Virus record (IMG/VR): IMGVR_UViG_3300036715_003690
Span: 1-38,728 of that record
Source: a virus
Reading direction: 5' to 3' (one strand)
Length of the DNA: 38,728 bases
Below, piece after piece: positions 30,401 through 38,384 of the stretch. The notes beneath the pieces are model-generated. The model was not told the DNA's origin. It made no database searches and worked only from the letters and a program-made list of their open reading frames with translations. The stretch's first letter is position 1. Every line of letters begins with the position of its first letter. A program made the position numbers and the translations under genes.

Positions 30401-33097
30401 ACAGCTATCGATTTGCGGACTCAAATGTCGGGTCTCGCGATTGATCTTGCTATTGAGGACGTTCGTTCTTATGCAAAGTCAAAAGCAAACAAGGATGCCA
30501 TTGGTGAAAGCAAACGCTCATACGGTATATTCGAGAGTAACTCCAACTTGTCACACAAACTTGATAATATCATAAAGCCTCAGCAGGAAATAAATGCTGA
30601 AATTATTAAGAACATTGATGCTATACCTGTTGATGCAACCCCAGAGCAGGTAACAAACCAAATAACCGCTATCGCTACAAGCCTTCGTAAAAGGATTGAT
30701 AATGAGAACAGCAAAGGAATTATATCGCTCTTTAAGCAATTTCTAGGTGGCGTGTATAGCACGAAGGAAGGTAAGCTTGACGAGGACAAGTACAAGGAGG
30801 CTATTAAATCAGCTTTCGGTGTAGATTTTGTTGACATCAGTTCTCTTGGGGACTTTGAAAAAACTGACTACGTGCAAGATATTATTGACAGGTACAACAA
30901 GGACTTGGCACAGGTTACTATGCTTGAGTCTAAAAGAATCGCCGTGAATAATGCTCTTGTAAATTCAGTGAAGATAGCAGAGAAGCCAACTGTTCCGAAT
31001 GACGAGGATAAGGTGCCAAAGGACAAGTACAACGATGACCCGTTGACAAAGGAGTTGAAAGAATTCAAGCTACAAGCTTCTATCATGACTGAGCAGTATA
31101 ACCACCTTGCTTCCACTCTCATGGAAATGAGTGCTTCTATGGCTTCTCTGGGAAATAGCGATCAGCTTATTAAACGGCTCACCGCTCCCCAGACAGAAAT
31201 AGAAAAAACTTTCAAGGAAGGTGTTCAGGATTACTCTAAAAAGGTTCTCGAAAAAATAGCAGAACTGAAGAAATTCAAAGCACGTGCGCTCGCGAATACA
31301 AATAGGGATTTTGGTTTTAGACAGGCCAATGAGATTGATCAAATGCTAAAGCAAGCAGAAGCAGAAAATTTCAAGCTGCAAATGCTTCCTTATGATAACA
31401 TGGTCAATCGCATGAAAGAAGACCTTAGTGCTGCCGAGATTCGTTTTTACTCCGCGGGTACTCCGGAGGAAAAGGCTACCGAACAGAAGACAATGATCGA
31501 GATGCAGAATAAATATCGGGAGGCAAAAGAAGATCACACTGCAAGAATAAGACAACTCATTGATGAGGGTAGGAAGAATGGCTTTTCCTTTGTACAAATA
31601 GAAGTTTTGTATGATATGCTCACGAAGGACTTGAAAGAAAATGCTGCCACGCAAAAGAAAACTTCTGATCTGGAAGCAGAAATAACAAATCTTTCAGGGA
31701 GTGCTGACTCTATAATGAAAGCGTACGAGTCTTTAGAGGATAAGAAAGAAAAACTCCGGGAAAGGATATTGTCTAATTATGCCACAACCCCGGAACAAAA
31801 AGCAAAAGAATTAGAGAACCTGAAAAATACCAGCCAGGCGGGAATTAATAAACTGTTCACGGTCGAAGAACAAAAAGCGGCTGATATAGAAGCAGAGGTA
31901 AATATTGATAGGCTTTCTAAACTCGTTGAATCGATGGGTGAAGACTCCCAGGATTACAAGCATTTGTTTAATGCTACAGAAAAAATAGAGGCTGAGAAGT
32001 CTCTTATTAGAGCGCAGTATGACAAAAAAATAGCTGATATAAGAGCAAAGCAAGAAGAAGAAGAGGCGAGTATCGCGGATATTCTCAAGAAGAGAAAAGA
32101 CTACGAAAAAGGCAATAGTGGTGTCCCTTTGAGCCCGGAGGAAACGAAACGTGCTAATCTTTATGACAGGAATACTGCTGCGCGTAACGCGCAAATTATA
32201 GCTTTGTCAAAGGACAAGGATAAGGAAACGGATAAGGTTGACAAGAAAAGTATGCTCTCCAAATTCAACACGACAAAGGATTTTCTGGATAGAATTACAT
32301 CCGCTTTTAACACGTATTTTGAATGGAAGAAGCAAAAGATTACTGATGAGGTTGAAACTTGGAAGAAAGCTCAAGAAGTAATTCTTACGAACGAGGAAAA
32401 CTCCGCGATGCGTTTCGCGACAACGGAGAATCAAAAGGAGCGGGTTCGTCAACAATTTGAAATACGTAAACAGCAACTTGATAAAGAAGCGGAACAGAGG
32501 AAGCATGCTGCTTTGAAAAAGGACTGGGAAATCTCCCATGCTCTCGCTATGGCACAAATTGTTACCAATACCGCGATCGGCGTGATGTCAGCTTTAGCGA
32601 TGCTTCCCCCCAATATTCCTTTGTCTATTATCATTGGTGCAACAGGTGCCACGGAACTGGCAATAGCAGCCTCTCAAACACCACCCAAATTTGCTGAAGG
32701 CGGTCTTAATGTAAATGGGAAAGGCATAAGCTATTTGCCAAAGGGTTTATTCCGGGGTGTTGGTGGTGAGAAGGATGATAAAAACCTTGTTCTGCTTAGT
32801 GACAACGAATTTATTGTTAATGCCCAGCAGACAAAGAAACACTTACCCTTACTTCAGGCTATTAATGACGGCTTCGCGAACGGCGGTTTGTTTGGTGGTG
32901 GTATCAAGACTGATCTCTATGCCATGAATTTTAGTGCCAACACTAGCGCGCTGCATAGTGAACTGAAAGACATGAATAAGAATTTAACGAAGCATCTCGA
33001 GAATCCTGTTAGACCTATACTTATTATTGACAAGTATACTGCCGGGGAAATAGCAGGTATTGGGATACAGGAAATGAAACGTGGAGCCGGATTATGA
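27437..33097 (+). CDS. Tape measure protein
   Basis: This 1886-residue protein is the longest gene. The N-terminal part (about 90-200) has the tape-measure pattern KYRTTLGVMLKDTELARERF, then AAVTPFSVTQVIEAG and GDLAAASGKPMEEALAAFQA. Long stretches of coiled coil follow (about 380-750 and 1200-1650). Hydrophobic segments lie near 760-795 (SPLALLTGVLTVYSAVKSFW) and 1700-1745. Near the C-terminus is a typical KFAEGGLN/NGKGISYLPKG region with NEFIVNAQQTKKH. Tape measure proteins fix the tail length and help DNA injection; at 0.15 nm per residue this suggests a tail near 280 nm. The start at 27437 is the first ATG after the terminator. Its stop overlaps the next ATG. Confidence 0.92.
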   Translation: MPVQDGVRFIADIKDIEQAFTRIKSGITELKQTSASALRDMVVPPQTKADLTEINKFINEIKTNIRGWSLNIIAFERILYMVTQIKAVISAPLDDSGLFEKYRTTLGVMLKDTELARERFEEMVKFAAVTPFSVTQVIEAGNQLQAVGRYSLDTLRSLGDLAAASGKPMEEALAAFQALAVGRKGIALRMFRTLLVTYQDFMDELHVKTKKGGREIDASIEDLLDALPRIIEKKGFAGMMDKQMETYQGRMQNLRDIMQQVMAGVGDTYMPEVKKFLIETTNYVQQHKKEIIEIADTIKHTSETSLNFVSHMLSPIKTLFTGVSAVFGGVNNSISLMMNSLNAFLMLTAGKALSNRLMKNTIDNWAESHGIASAQIMQHAKAMGILNKEATNMSSRIESMAKRDMYGVMGRQTPTRAGMMNSGIPGVNPDNVDEIIRQRQLLITANKAVANAQFKNDVIGGNGLLSRNVFKPNEETRKELQKELQEATEIRDQIKKNIAETLKPTTMKEQLFIDKEHLAILQSKNTLYQKARAIQNMIVERQKILLVDGEQQVGTTQAEIRAMQEKLILATQEATERIRGNAALMSEFALQEQIVDAEIGKAVKKEFVKSIEVDILALDTEREILLEEGNATEAAGIELRISKLRQIAEEIEMMTEAQALNERGTLSWEATALMTEKGAKNLRKYDDQLAERANREGSIRSLVAEQAAKEVEASFVEEQRSLVLNKIKAQQEEITTAVMMQTKEISLSAIAQSAFNGLLSFGKALMADLKAMFLSSPLALLTGVLTVYSAVKSFWEESDKKAEESAEKARASTADAIKQRIDYYKEEAELTEKQVKQLEYARDIAMTMERDRRQAAALSGDKGQKVDGEYIQSIKERKALYDAEVKVLEDLEDKRAKLSAKTLSTAALDTDALKKLSNEISNQRVKVNDLADSYNAAITAKSALIEKTNVLKRLFPDLAAQIDNVGISSSNTSGLLFIINERMAALKQTAIDLRTQMSGLAIDLAIEDVRSYAKSKANKDAIGESKRSYGIFESNSNLSHKLDNIIKPQQEINAEIIKNIDAIPVDATPEQVTNQITAIATSLRKRIDNENSKGIISLFKQFLGGVYSTKEGKLDEDKYKEAIKSAFGVDFVDISSLGDFEKTDYVQDIIDRYNKDLAQVTMLESKRIAVNNALVNSVKIAEKPTVPNDEDKVPKDKYNDDPLTKELKEFKLQASIMTEQYNHLASTLMEMSASMASLGNSDQLIKRLTAPQTEIEKTFKEGVQDYSKKVLEKIAELKKFKARALANTNRDFGFRQANEIDQMLKQAEAENFKLQMLPYDNMVNRMKEDLSAAEIRFYSAGTPEEKATEQKTMIEMQNKYREAKEDHTARIRQLIDEGRKNGFSFVQIEVLYDMLTKDLKENAATQKKTSDLEAEITNLSGSADSIMKAYESLEDKKEKLRERILSNYATTPEQKAKELENLKNTSQAGINKLFTVEEQKAADIEAEVNIDRLSKLVESMGEDSQDYKHLFNATEKIEAEKSLIRAQYDKKIADIRAKQEEEEASIADILKKRKDYEKGNSGVPLSPEETKRANLYDRNTAARNAQIIALSKDKDKETDKVDKKSMLSKFNTTKDFLDRITSAFNTYFEWKKQKITDEVETWKKAQEVILTNEENSAMRFATTENQKERVRQQFEIRKQQLDKEAEQRKHAALKKDWEISHALAMAQIVTNTAIGVMSALAMLPPNIPLSIIIGATGATELAIAASQTPPKFAEGGLNVNGKGISYLPKGLFRGVGGEKDDKNLVLLSDNEFIVNAQQTKKHLPLLQAINDGFANGGLFGGGIKTDLYAMNFSANTSALHSELKDMNKNLTKHLENPVRPILIIDKYTAGEIAGIGIQEMKRGAGL

Positions 33098-35541
33098 GTG
33101 AACCAAAACCCAAGTATCAAATAGAGTTCATGGAATTCGGCGTTGACGCGAATTGGATTGACTGGACACCGTGGCTTTTGAATGACGGTGTAATTAGTAA
33201 AAAAGTCGAAAGTGATAATCCTGCTGATATTGGGGTTGTTGCTTTTGATACTTATAATGTTACATTTCGTTATGAGGACATTGTTCGTGATCGTTTGCGG
33301 AAGCCCTTTAATGAAAAGAAAAGGTACTTGTTCAGACTATCCATTTGGTATCTTTTTGAAGATGTACCCACGCAAAAGAACATTTTTTATGGCGTGCTTG
33401 ACTTTATGACTATCACGTATCCCCTGATGAAGGATGCCACCGGGGAAATCATAAATATTGTCTCTTTTGATATTCTTGACAAACTGAGTAGTATTGCAAT
33501 GCTCCGGGAGATAGAATTAAGAGATAGCTACTACATGGAATTGAAGGCGAATCCTATAATTCAAATGAGCCCTATTTCAAGTACAGACAAAAAGATAACG
33601 GTATACGCGACGGATGATGTGGATGGTACGAGCATTTTGAGCTATGAGACTATTGTTTATTACTGGTCCACGCAAGGTTCTGATCATTTGGAGGACATGG
33701 TAAATCATCTGAATACTTTCAAAGTCCACGAGAATTTAATAACTTACTTCAGGGCGGGCGATATTATAAAGGCTCCCGCTGATTGTGGTGACCCCGAGAT
33801 TGATGACGATGCAAGTACTTATCTTCTTGTTTTGGAGGCAAGGGAATCCTCTCTCGCTATTTACGGCACGGAGAACGCGGCATATGAATTGGTTATGCGG
33901 CAACAAATAAGAGTATTCCCAAGAGTTCCCACGGGTACCGATTGGGTCATATACTACACGAAAATATGGACACCCCGTATGTATGATTATACTGATATAA
34001 ACGTGTATGACAATACTGCTAACGGGGGTACAGACACGACTGAAAGAACCGATATTCTTTCAACTGTTGTTCGTGGTTGTTATTTCAATAAATACAATGG
34101 TAGAAAGACCTTCTGGAAGCTCTACGATTTCGCGGGTGGCTCGAATACGTTACTTTATGAGGATGCACCCATAACGGACTTCGTACCGGGAACGCTATTT
34201 AGAAACAAGGAGTATGTTGATCTCTCCAGTATGCAGGCTCTTGTCTCTGAATTTCTGGAACCAGGCGACTACGAGGTGACCACTCTTTTGGCCAGTACTT
34301 TTCCTGATAGCACTTATGAATATGGCTATGTCGATATTGCTAATGGCGTGCGTACAACGCTTGCTATAGAAAGTCTTTGTGCTGACCCTCATGGCACAAC
34401 TTATACCGCGAATGTCATTATCACGAAAAATATGTCTTTCACAATTCCTGCTGGGAGTCCAAAACAATTCTACGTGCAGGCTGTTTATGGTAAAGACTTG
34501 AAGGTCGCGTACGTGGAAATAAAAAAGCCAAAACAAAAAATAAGACAAGACTCCGCGTATATAAACAAGTATTACTACGAGGACGCCGTGAAAGCCTTCA
34601 GGTTGATTGGTATACTCGAGTCTCTCATTTCTTATGCTTGGGGTGACGCGAGTATTTCTTACGCGGTAGGTGCTCTTACTGACGCGGATTTTAGGTTACC
34701 ATACGATTACTTTAATCAGTTGATCATGAAACAACCTTTCCTTCAGCATCCTTTTGATGCTCTCAAGTATGTCGTGAATACTTTCGGCGCGTATTTGTAT
34801 GTCACGAATGACGGCAATTTCAAATTAGCCGTGATTGACAACCTTTCTACTGACACGCCTATTGGTTCTCTCTCTTTAAATGGTATAAATTTCATAAGTG
34901 GTACGAAGAAAGAATTTTGGGACAAGTTAACAGACGCTTTTAAGGTTACAGCGAAAACATGGATGCGTATAACACTCACTGATTTGAATGGCGTTATTTC
35001 TGATGTGGCTCTTGATGGTGCGGGGGTGGCATATAGTTTTCCCGACATTACACCCCACAATCTTAAGAGTAAAGATGTTTTGGTTACCCAAAAAATGCTC
35101 ACGGACATTGGTATGTACCTGGGTACTTACTCGGGATCAGACCCCAAAATTATATACGGGGGGAGTGGTCCCACGAAAAAAGGGGGTATTGTTATACGGG
35201 CAAGTAGATACTTGTATAATTCAGACGGGAATGTTTTAACGGACCAACAGAATGCTCTTAATGTTATTGCAGAGGCATTCGCTGAAAAATATTTTTCTTT
35301 TTACGGGAAAAAGCATGTCTATTACGAAATCTCCTGCACTCTCACGCTGGAAATGTTTGATTGGCTGCCTTCTTCTATAATTCTTGTTGATGGTGTTAAA
35401 TGCATTATCATATCCCTGCGGTTGGATAAATGGTCCAAGATAGCCACCTTTCATCTCGTTGCTGTTGAGGGCGAGGATTATTCTGAAGGTTCTATATGGT
35501 TGGGCAGTTCAACCTTTGATCTCAACTCATCAAGGATATAG
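33094..35541 (+). CDS. Tail-tip / baseplate hub protein (large)
   Basis: This 815-residue protein is coupled to the tape measure gene by ATGA. The order tape measure, then a large tail protein, is the place of distal-tail and hub proteins of siphoviruses. The N-terminus (IEFMEFGVDANWIDWTPWLL; DVPTQKNIFYGVLDF) resembles a distal-tail or hub beta domain. The centre (about 180-500) is rich in beta strands and Thr/Tyr, and the C-terminal third has FQLI-like alpha/beta parts such as KYVVNTFGAYLYVTNDGNF. No receptor-binding or lysozyme motif is seen. The exact role is inferred from position. Confidence 0.65.
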   Translation: MSEPKPKYQIEFMEFGVDANWIDWTPWLLNDGVISKKVESDNPADIGVVAFDTYNVTFRYEDIVRDRLRKPFNEKKRYLFRLSIWYLFEDVPTQKNIFYGVLDFMTITYPLMKDATGEIINIVSFDILDKLSSIAMLREIELRDSYYMELKANPIIQMSPISSTDKKITVYATDDVDGTSILSYETIVYYWSTQGSDHLEDMVNHLNTFKVHENLITYFRAGDIIKAPADCGDPEIDDDASTYLLVLEARESSLAIYGTENAAYELVMRQQIRVFPRVPTGTDWVIYYTKIWTPRMYDYTDINVYDNTANGGTDTTERTDILSTVVRGCYFNKYNGRKTFWKLYDFAGGSNTLLYEDAPITDFVPGTLFRNKEYVDLSSMQALVSEFLEPGDYEVTTLLASTFPDSTYEYGYVDIANGVRTTLAIESLCADPHGTTYTANVIITKNMSFTIPAGSPKQFYVQAVYGKDLKVAYVEIKKPKQKIRQDSAYINKYYYEDAVKAFRLIGILESLISYAWGDASISYAVGALTDADFRLPYDYFNQLIMKQPFLQHPFDALKYVVNTFGAYLYVTNDGNFKLAVIDNLSTDTPIGSLSLNGINFISGTKKEFWDKLTDAFKVTAKTWMRITLTDLNGVISDVALDGAGVAYSFPDITPHNLKSKDVLVTQKMLTDIGMYLGTYSGSDPKIIYGGSGPTKKGGIVIRASRYLYNSDGNVLTDQQNALNVIAEAFAEKYFSFYGKKHVYYEISCTLTLEMFDWLPSSIILVDGVKCIIISLRLDKWSKIATFHLVAVEGEDYSEGSIWLGSSTFDLNSSRI

Positions 35542-35572
35542 TTGCTTTAAGGGGGGAATAGGGTTATTTTTG
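35542..35572 (+). promoter_or_regulatory. Bacteroidota-type promoter for the membrane/lysis block
   Basis: TTG at 35542-35544, exactly 20 bases, then TATTTTTG at 35565-35572 match TTG-N20-TAnnTTTG. It begins one base after the tail protein stop and lies 29 bases ahead of the first ATG of the membrane gene block. Confidence 0.7.
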
Positions 35573-35600
35573 AGCAATAAATAAACAAGGTTTGAAGGGT

Positions 35601-35918
35601 ATGGTTAAATATTTGGAAAAAGCAGCCATTATCGTGGTTGCATTTTTATTGATTTTTTTAGCATACAAACAACACGAAGCAATGAAGTCCATTACCACGA
35701 GTGTTTCCTTAATCGAGAAGCAGGTGAAAATGAACACGCAGTACATGGCAACTATCGATAGCCTGATCGCGCGAAAAAGAGACTCTGTATTTTTCTACAC
35801 GAATACCATTAAAATAATTGACAAAGAAAAAGAACAACGAAATGAAATCATCAGTAATACTACTGACATTGATAGTCTTATCAATTTCTACTATAAGCTT
35901 CGGCCAATCGGTTTCTAA
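35601..35918 (+). CDS. Membrane-anchored coiled-coil protein (Rz/i-spanin-like)
   Basis: This 105-residue protein has one N-terminal membrane segment (about 7-21, AAIIVVAFLLIFLAY) and then a long periplasmic-type helix of Lys, Gln and Ile with heptads (SVSLIEKQVKMNTQYMATID and KIIDKEKEQRNEI). That is the layout of Rz-type inner-membrane spanins, and the next gene starts inside it in another frame as Rz1 does. The start at 35601 is the first ATG, behind GGTTTGAAGGGT. The spanin assignment is likely but not certain; a phage anchor protein of other use is possible. Confidence 0.6.
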   Translation: MVKYLEKAAIIVVAFLLIFLAYKQHEAMKSITTSVSLIEKQVKMNTQYMATIDSLIARKRDSVFFYTNTIKIIDKEKEQRNEIISNTTDIDSLINFYYKLRPIGF

Positions 35919-36210
35919 GCTGGATTCCTCTTCAGTCAAGGTAACCAAAGAAGAACTTAAATTCATAACAAAAATTTATTCGGACTACCAGTATCTTTTT
36001 TCTGCTGACAGCTTGAAAAATCTCGTGATCGCGAAGCAGAATCAGGAGATTGATTTACTCCAGCAGAAACAAAAATTACTCGAGGATAACTTCCTTCTCA
36101 AGCAAAAGGAGGCTGATGCACTCGAGCCTACTTTTTGGGATAAAGTCCGTCCTTATGCTTTTGGTGTCGCGGGTTTTTGTGTTGGATATATCATACGAGG
36201 TAACCGATGA
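35842..36210 (+). CDS. Secreted or membrane-spanning partner, nested start (spanin-like)
   Basis: This 122-residue protein starts inside the previous gene, in another frame (77 bases of overlap). It has an N-terminal signal peptide, LLTLIVLSISTISFG|Q, with a Bacteroidota-style SFGQ end and no lipobox Cys. A coiled-coil stretch follows (about 55-90, KQNQEIDLLQQKQKLLEDN), and a final hydrophobic segment (about 100-116, RPYAFGVAGFCVGYII) could span a membrane. The nested position is like Rz1, but Rz1 is normally a short lipoprotein, so this would be an unusual spanin. Its stop overlaps the next ATG. Confidence 0.6.
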   Translation: MKSSVILLTLIVLSISTISFGQSVSKLDSSSVKVTKEELKFITKIYSDYQYLFSADSLKNLVIAKQNQEIDLLQQKQKLLEDNFLLKQKEADALEPTFWDKVRPYAFGVAGFCVGYIIRGNR

Positions 36211-36656
36211 CAATAGCAATCTTGACACTTCTGGTTATTATTTTTTATGGGGTGAAAGCCTATCGTGATGTAGGTTTTATTCGCGCAATGGAAAGTACAA
36301 CGGTTACGAATCCTGTTTTGTACAAAAAGAATATCGGTGTATGGCATGTTGCCGACATTTTTGAAAAAGCTATCGTGCATGTTGTTATGATTGTCGCGGT
36401 ATACCCGGGCATCACGGTAAAGGGTCTATGCTTTGCCTTCGTGTATCTTGGTGTATCACGTTGGTTGTGGAATGACTTCTTTATAGATTTTTTTCGTGGA
36501 AGGGATTTCGATGCACTCCCTTCAGTAGACGGGAATTGGGATATAACTGATTGGACAATTGTTCAGCTTGAACGCCTTCACATTCCCCCGGTGGTTGTAA
36601 AGCTTCTCTTGTGTGGCATTACTGGATATATCTTTTACGGGTACTCACATGTGTAA
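36207..36656 (+). CDS. Multi-pass membrane protein (holin candidate)
   Basis: This 149-residue protein starts at an ATGA overlap. Hydrophobic segments lie near 3-18 (IAILTLLVIIFYG), 55-87 (two helices, AIVHVVMIVAVYPG and GLCFAFVYLGVSRW) and 131-147 (VVKLLLCGITGYIFYGY). That gives three to four membrane passes. Between the last two is a soluble loop with FFRGRDFDALPSVDGNWDI. Small multi-pass proteins beside spanin-like genes are often holins, but the loop is longer than usual. It overlaps the REC-PAS gene by 8 bases. Confidence 0.55.
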   Translation: MTIAILTLLVIIFYGVKAYRDVGFIRAMESTTVTNPVLYKKNIGVWHVADIFEKAIVHVVMIVAVYPGITVKGLCFAFVYLGVSRWLWNDFFIDFFRGRDFDALPSVDGNWDITDWTIVQLERLHIPPVVVKLLLCGITGYIFYGYSHV

Positions 36657-37854
36657 GCTGCTTATTGTTGAAGACAACCCAGAACATGTTTGGATTACCA
36701 AGAAGATTCTGTTGAAAGTCCTGAAAGATAGCGAAATTATTGTTGCTGCTGGTTTCGATGATGCTGTTGATAAAATAGGTATCGAAAATCCAAATCTTTT
36801 TCTCGTGGATATAAATTTGGGTGCCGGGCATACAGGTCTTGATCTTATCCGTGTTATCCAAGAAAACGTTAAAGACCGAAATATCGCGGTAATGACTGCC
36901 AGCACGAATAATGAATTGCTAATAAAGCTTATTGATATGGGCATTGATAAATTCTTTCTGAAGCCCTATAATCGGGATGAGCTTGTTAGCTATTACTCGA
37001 TAAAAAAAGAGCAAATAAATGCAACGAGGGCTCTGAATAAGTTCGCCGAAATGCTACAATACCAGGTTGTCTCGGAAAAGATACCCATGGGTGTGACTAT
37101 TGTTGATATTGAAGGCAACATCGTGTATGTCAATGAGCAAATGGAAAGACAAACCGGATACACGAAAGAAGAACTATTGGGGGCGCATACAAGGATTTTC
37201 AAATCGGGTTTGCATGAGGATACTTTTTACACTAATCTCTGGGAGACTGTTCTTAATGGTCGCACATGGAAAAATGAAATTTGCAACAAGAGAAAGGATG
37301 GCTCCCTGTATTGGGAGGAACTAACCGCGGTTCCTTATTCAGAAGAAGGCAAAGTAACCCATATTATTGCCTATAAATCGGACATCACGAAGCAGCGGGA
37401 AATGGGCATCGAGCTGAAAAGCATCATCGAGGCCAACAAATCGCTCATCTTTATTTTGGATAATGACTTAAAGTACTTGAAATGCTACCCGGAGCAATCC
37501 GAGAATTTCTTCGCGGCGCCCTCAGAATTCTTGGGGCAACATGTAGGTGCCACGATACTTGATGATGAGACACGGGACACGTTTATAGCCAATTTTACTT
37601 TCGTGAGCCAAAACAGGCGGAAAAGAATTTTCCAGTATAAAGTAGAAAACGAAATCTGGGAATGTGTAGTGTCCCCTTTCAACGGGACAAAGATTATAGC
37701 TATCATGCAGGATGTAACGGAAAGGGAAGAATACTATAGCAGGGCTAAAAGCATCGAGGCAATAACAAATAGTTCAAAGGAACTCCGAAGTGTTTTGAAT
37801 AATTTTTTAGAAATGAGCACGAAGCATGTCGAAACAACCCGTGGCAATTACTGA
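36649..37854 (+). CDS. Phage REC-PAS-PAS sensory protein without output domain
   Basis: This 401-residue protein has a response-regulator receiver domain at 1-120. Its E8-D9 acidic pair is in LLIVEDN, the phospho-acceptor is D54 (LFLVDINLG), T83 is in VMTAS and K105 in FFLKP. All five conserved features are present, so it should accept phosphate. A PAS/PAC domain follows (about 145-250), with GVTIVDIEGNIVYVN, QTGYTKEELLG and VTHIIAYKSDIT. A second PAS lies at about 255-360 and ends with AIMQDVTERE. The last about 40 residues are helical (SIEAITNSSKELRSVLNNF). No His-kinase, GGDEF, EAL or DNA-binding domain is seen. The ATG at 36649 is preferred over a GTG at 36613. It is co-transcribed with membrane proteins. 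Confidence 0.88.
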   Translation: MCKLLIVEDNPEHVWITKKILLKVLKDSEIIVAAGFDDAVDKIGIENPNLFLVDINLGAGHTGLDLIRVIQENVKDRNIAVMTASTNNELLIKLIDMGIDKFFLKPYNRDELVSYYSIKKEQINATRALNKFAEMLQYQVVSEKIPMGVTIVDIEGNIVYVNEQMERQTGYTKEELLGAHTRIFKSGLHEDTFYTNLWETVLNGRTWKNEICNKRKDGSLYWEELTAVPYSEEGKVTHIIAYKSDITKQREMGIELKSIIEANKSLIFILDNDLKYLKCYPEQSENFFAAPSEFLGQHVGATILDDETRDTFIANFTFVSQNRRKRIFQYKVENEIWECVVSPFNGTKIIAIMQDVTEREEYYSRAKSIEAITNSSKELRSVLNNFLEMSTKHVETTRGNY

Positions 37855-38254
37855 TAAGAACGACATTCTTGAACTCAAGGTTGTCATGGAGCAACAGGCG
37901 GAGTTCATCAGGGTACTAACAAAGGTTCTCGAAACTTTAACACAAATAAATGATACCACTCGAAAGACGAATGAGTACTTCACCGGTAAAGAGGGCATAC
38001 AAAAGGATTTATTGATCACGGTTGATTCTGTTAAAGTCGACAATGAGAAGCAGGGAGATTCTGTTGTATGGCGTATCGTAGGTGTGACTTCTCTCGTGGC
38101 TATTATTTTTGCCACAATATCGTCTATATTCGCGAACTCGCAAAGAAATGAACTCACGAATGAGGTGAAGGCTTTGCGAGAAGAAGTAAGGGCACAAATA
38201 CATGTTGAGAACGGAAAAGCTAAAAGCGCCGAAATAGGCGAACAACAAAAATAG
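37826..38254 (+). CDS. One-pass membrane protein with coiled coils (XhlA-like)
   Basis: This 142-residue protein overlaps the REC-PAS gene by 29 bases. Residues 1-75 form an amphipathic helix (ELKVVMEQQAEFIRVLTKVL), residues 81-103 form one membrane segment (VVWRIVGVTSLVAIIFATIS), and a charged helix follows (LTNEVKALREEVRAQIHVEN). This layout is like the haemolysin XhlA-type proteins of phage lysis cassettes, in which a coiled coil precedes a membrane anchor. It could also be the partner that links the REC-PAS protein to the membrane. No catalytic motif is present. Confidence 0.6.
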   Translation: MSKQPVAITDKNDILELKVVMEQQAEFIRVLTKVLETLTQINDTTRKTNEYFTGKEGIQKDLLITVDSVKVDNEKQGDSVVWRIVGVTSLVAIIFATISSIFANSQRNELTNEVKALREEVRAQIHVENGKAKSAEIGEQQK

Positions 38255-38367
38255 AGGATAATTGTAATAGAAGAACAACGCGATGTACCAAGTACTTTCA
38301 GGGTCATCATTCAGGATTTACTGGTGATGCCCTTAAACAAGTAAATTTGACCATTGATAATCAATAA
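38255..38367 (+). other. Coding-like stretch without a start codon
   Basis: Directly after the TAG of the previous gene, the same frame reads IVIEEQRDVPSTF before continuing to a TAA at 38342. The -1 frame reads on, from about 38296, as FQGHHSGFTGDALKQVNLTI to a TAA at 38365-38367. Neither has an ATG at its head. A short gene split by a frameshift, a readthrough extension, or chance are all possible. Confidence 0.25.
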
Positions 38368-38384
38368 AGTATAAAGGCAACAAA

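Noticed and set aside
30219-30575. 118-codon + strand frame inside the tape measure gene
   Set aside because: Shadow frame within a well supported long gene, with no leader and no protein-like composition.
37129-37200. LOV photoreceptor domain in the first PAS
   Set aside because: The flavin-binding Cys motif of LOV domains is not found; only the general PAS/PAC pattern is present.
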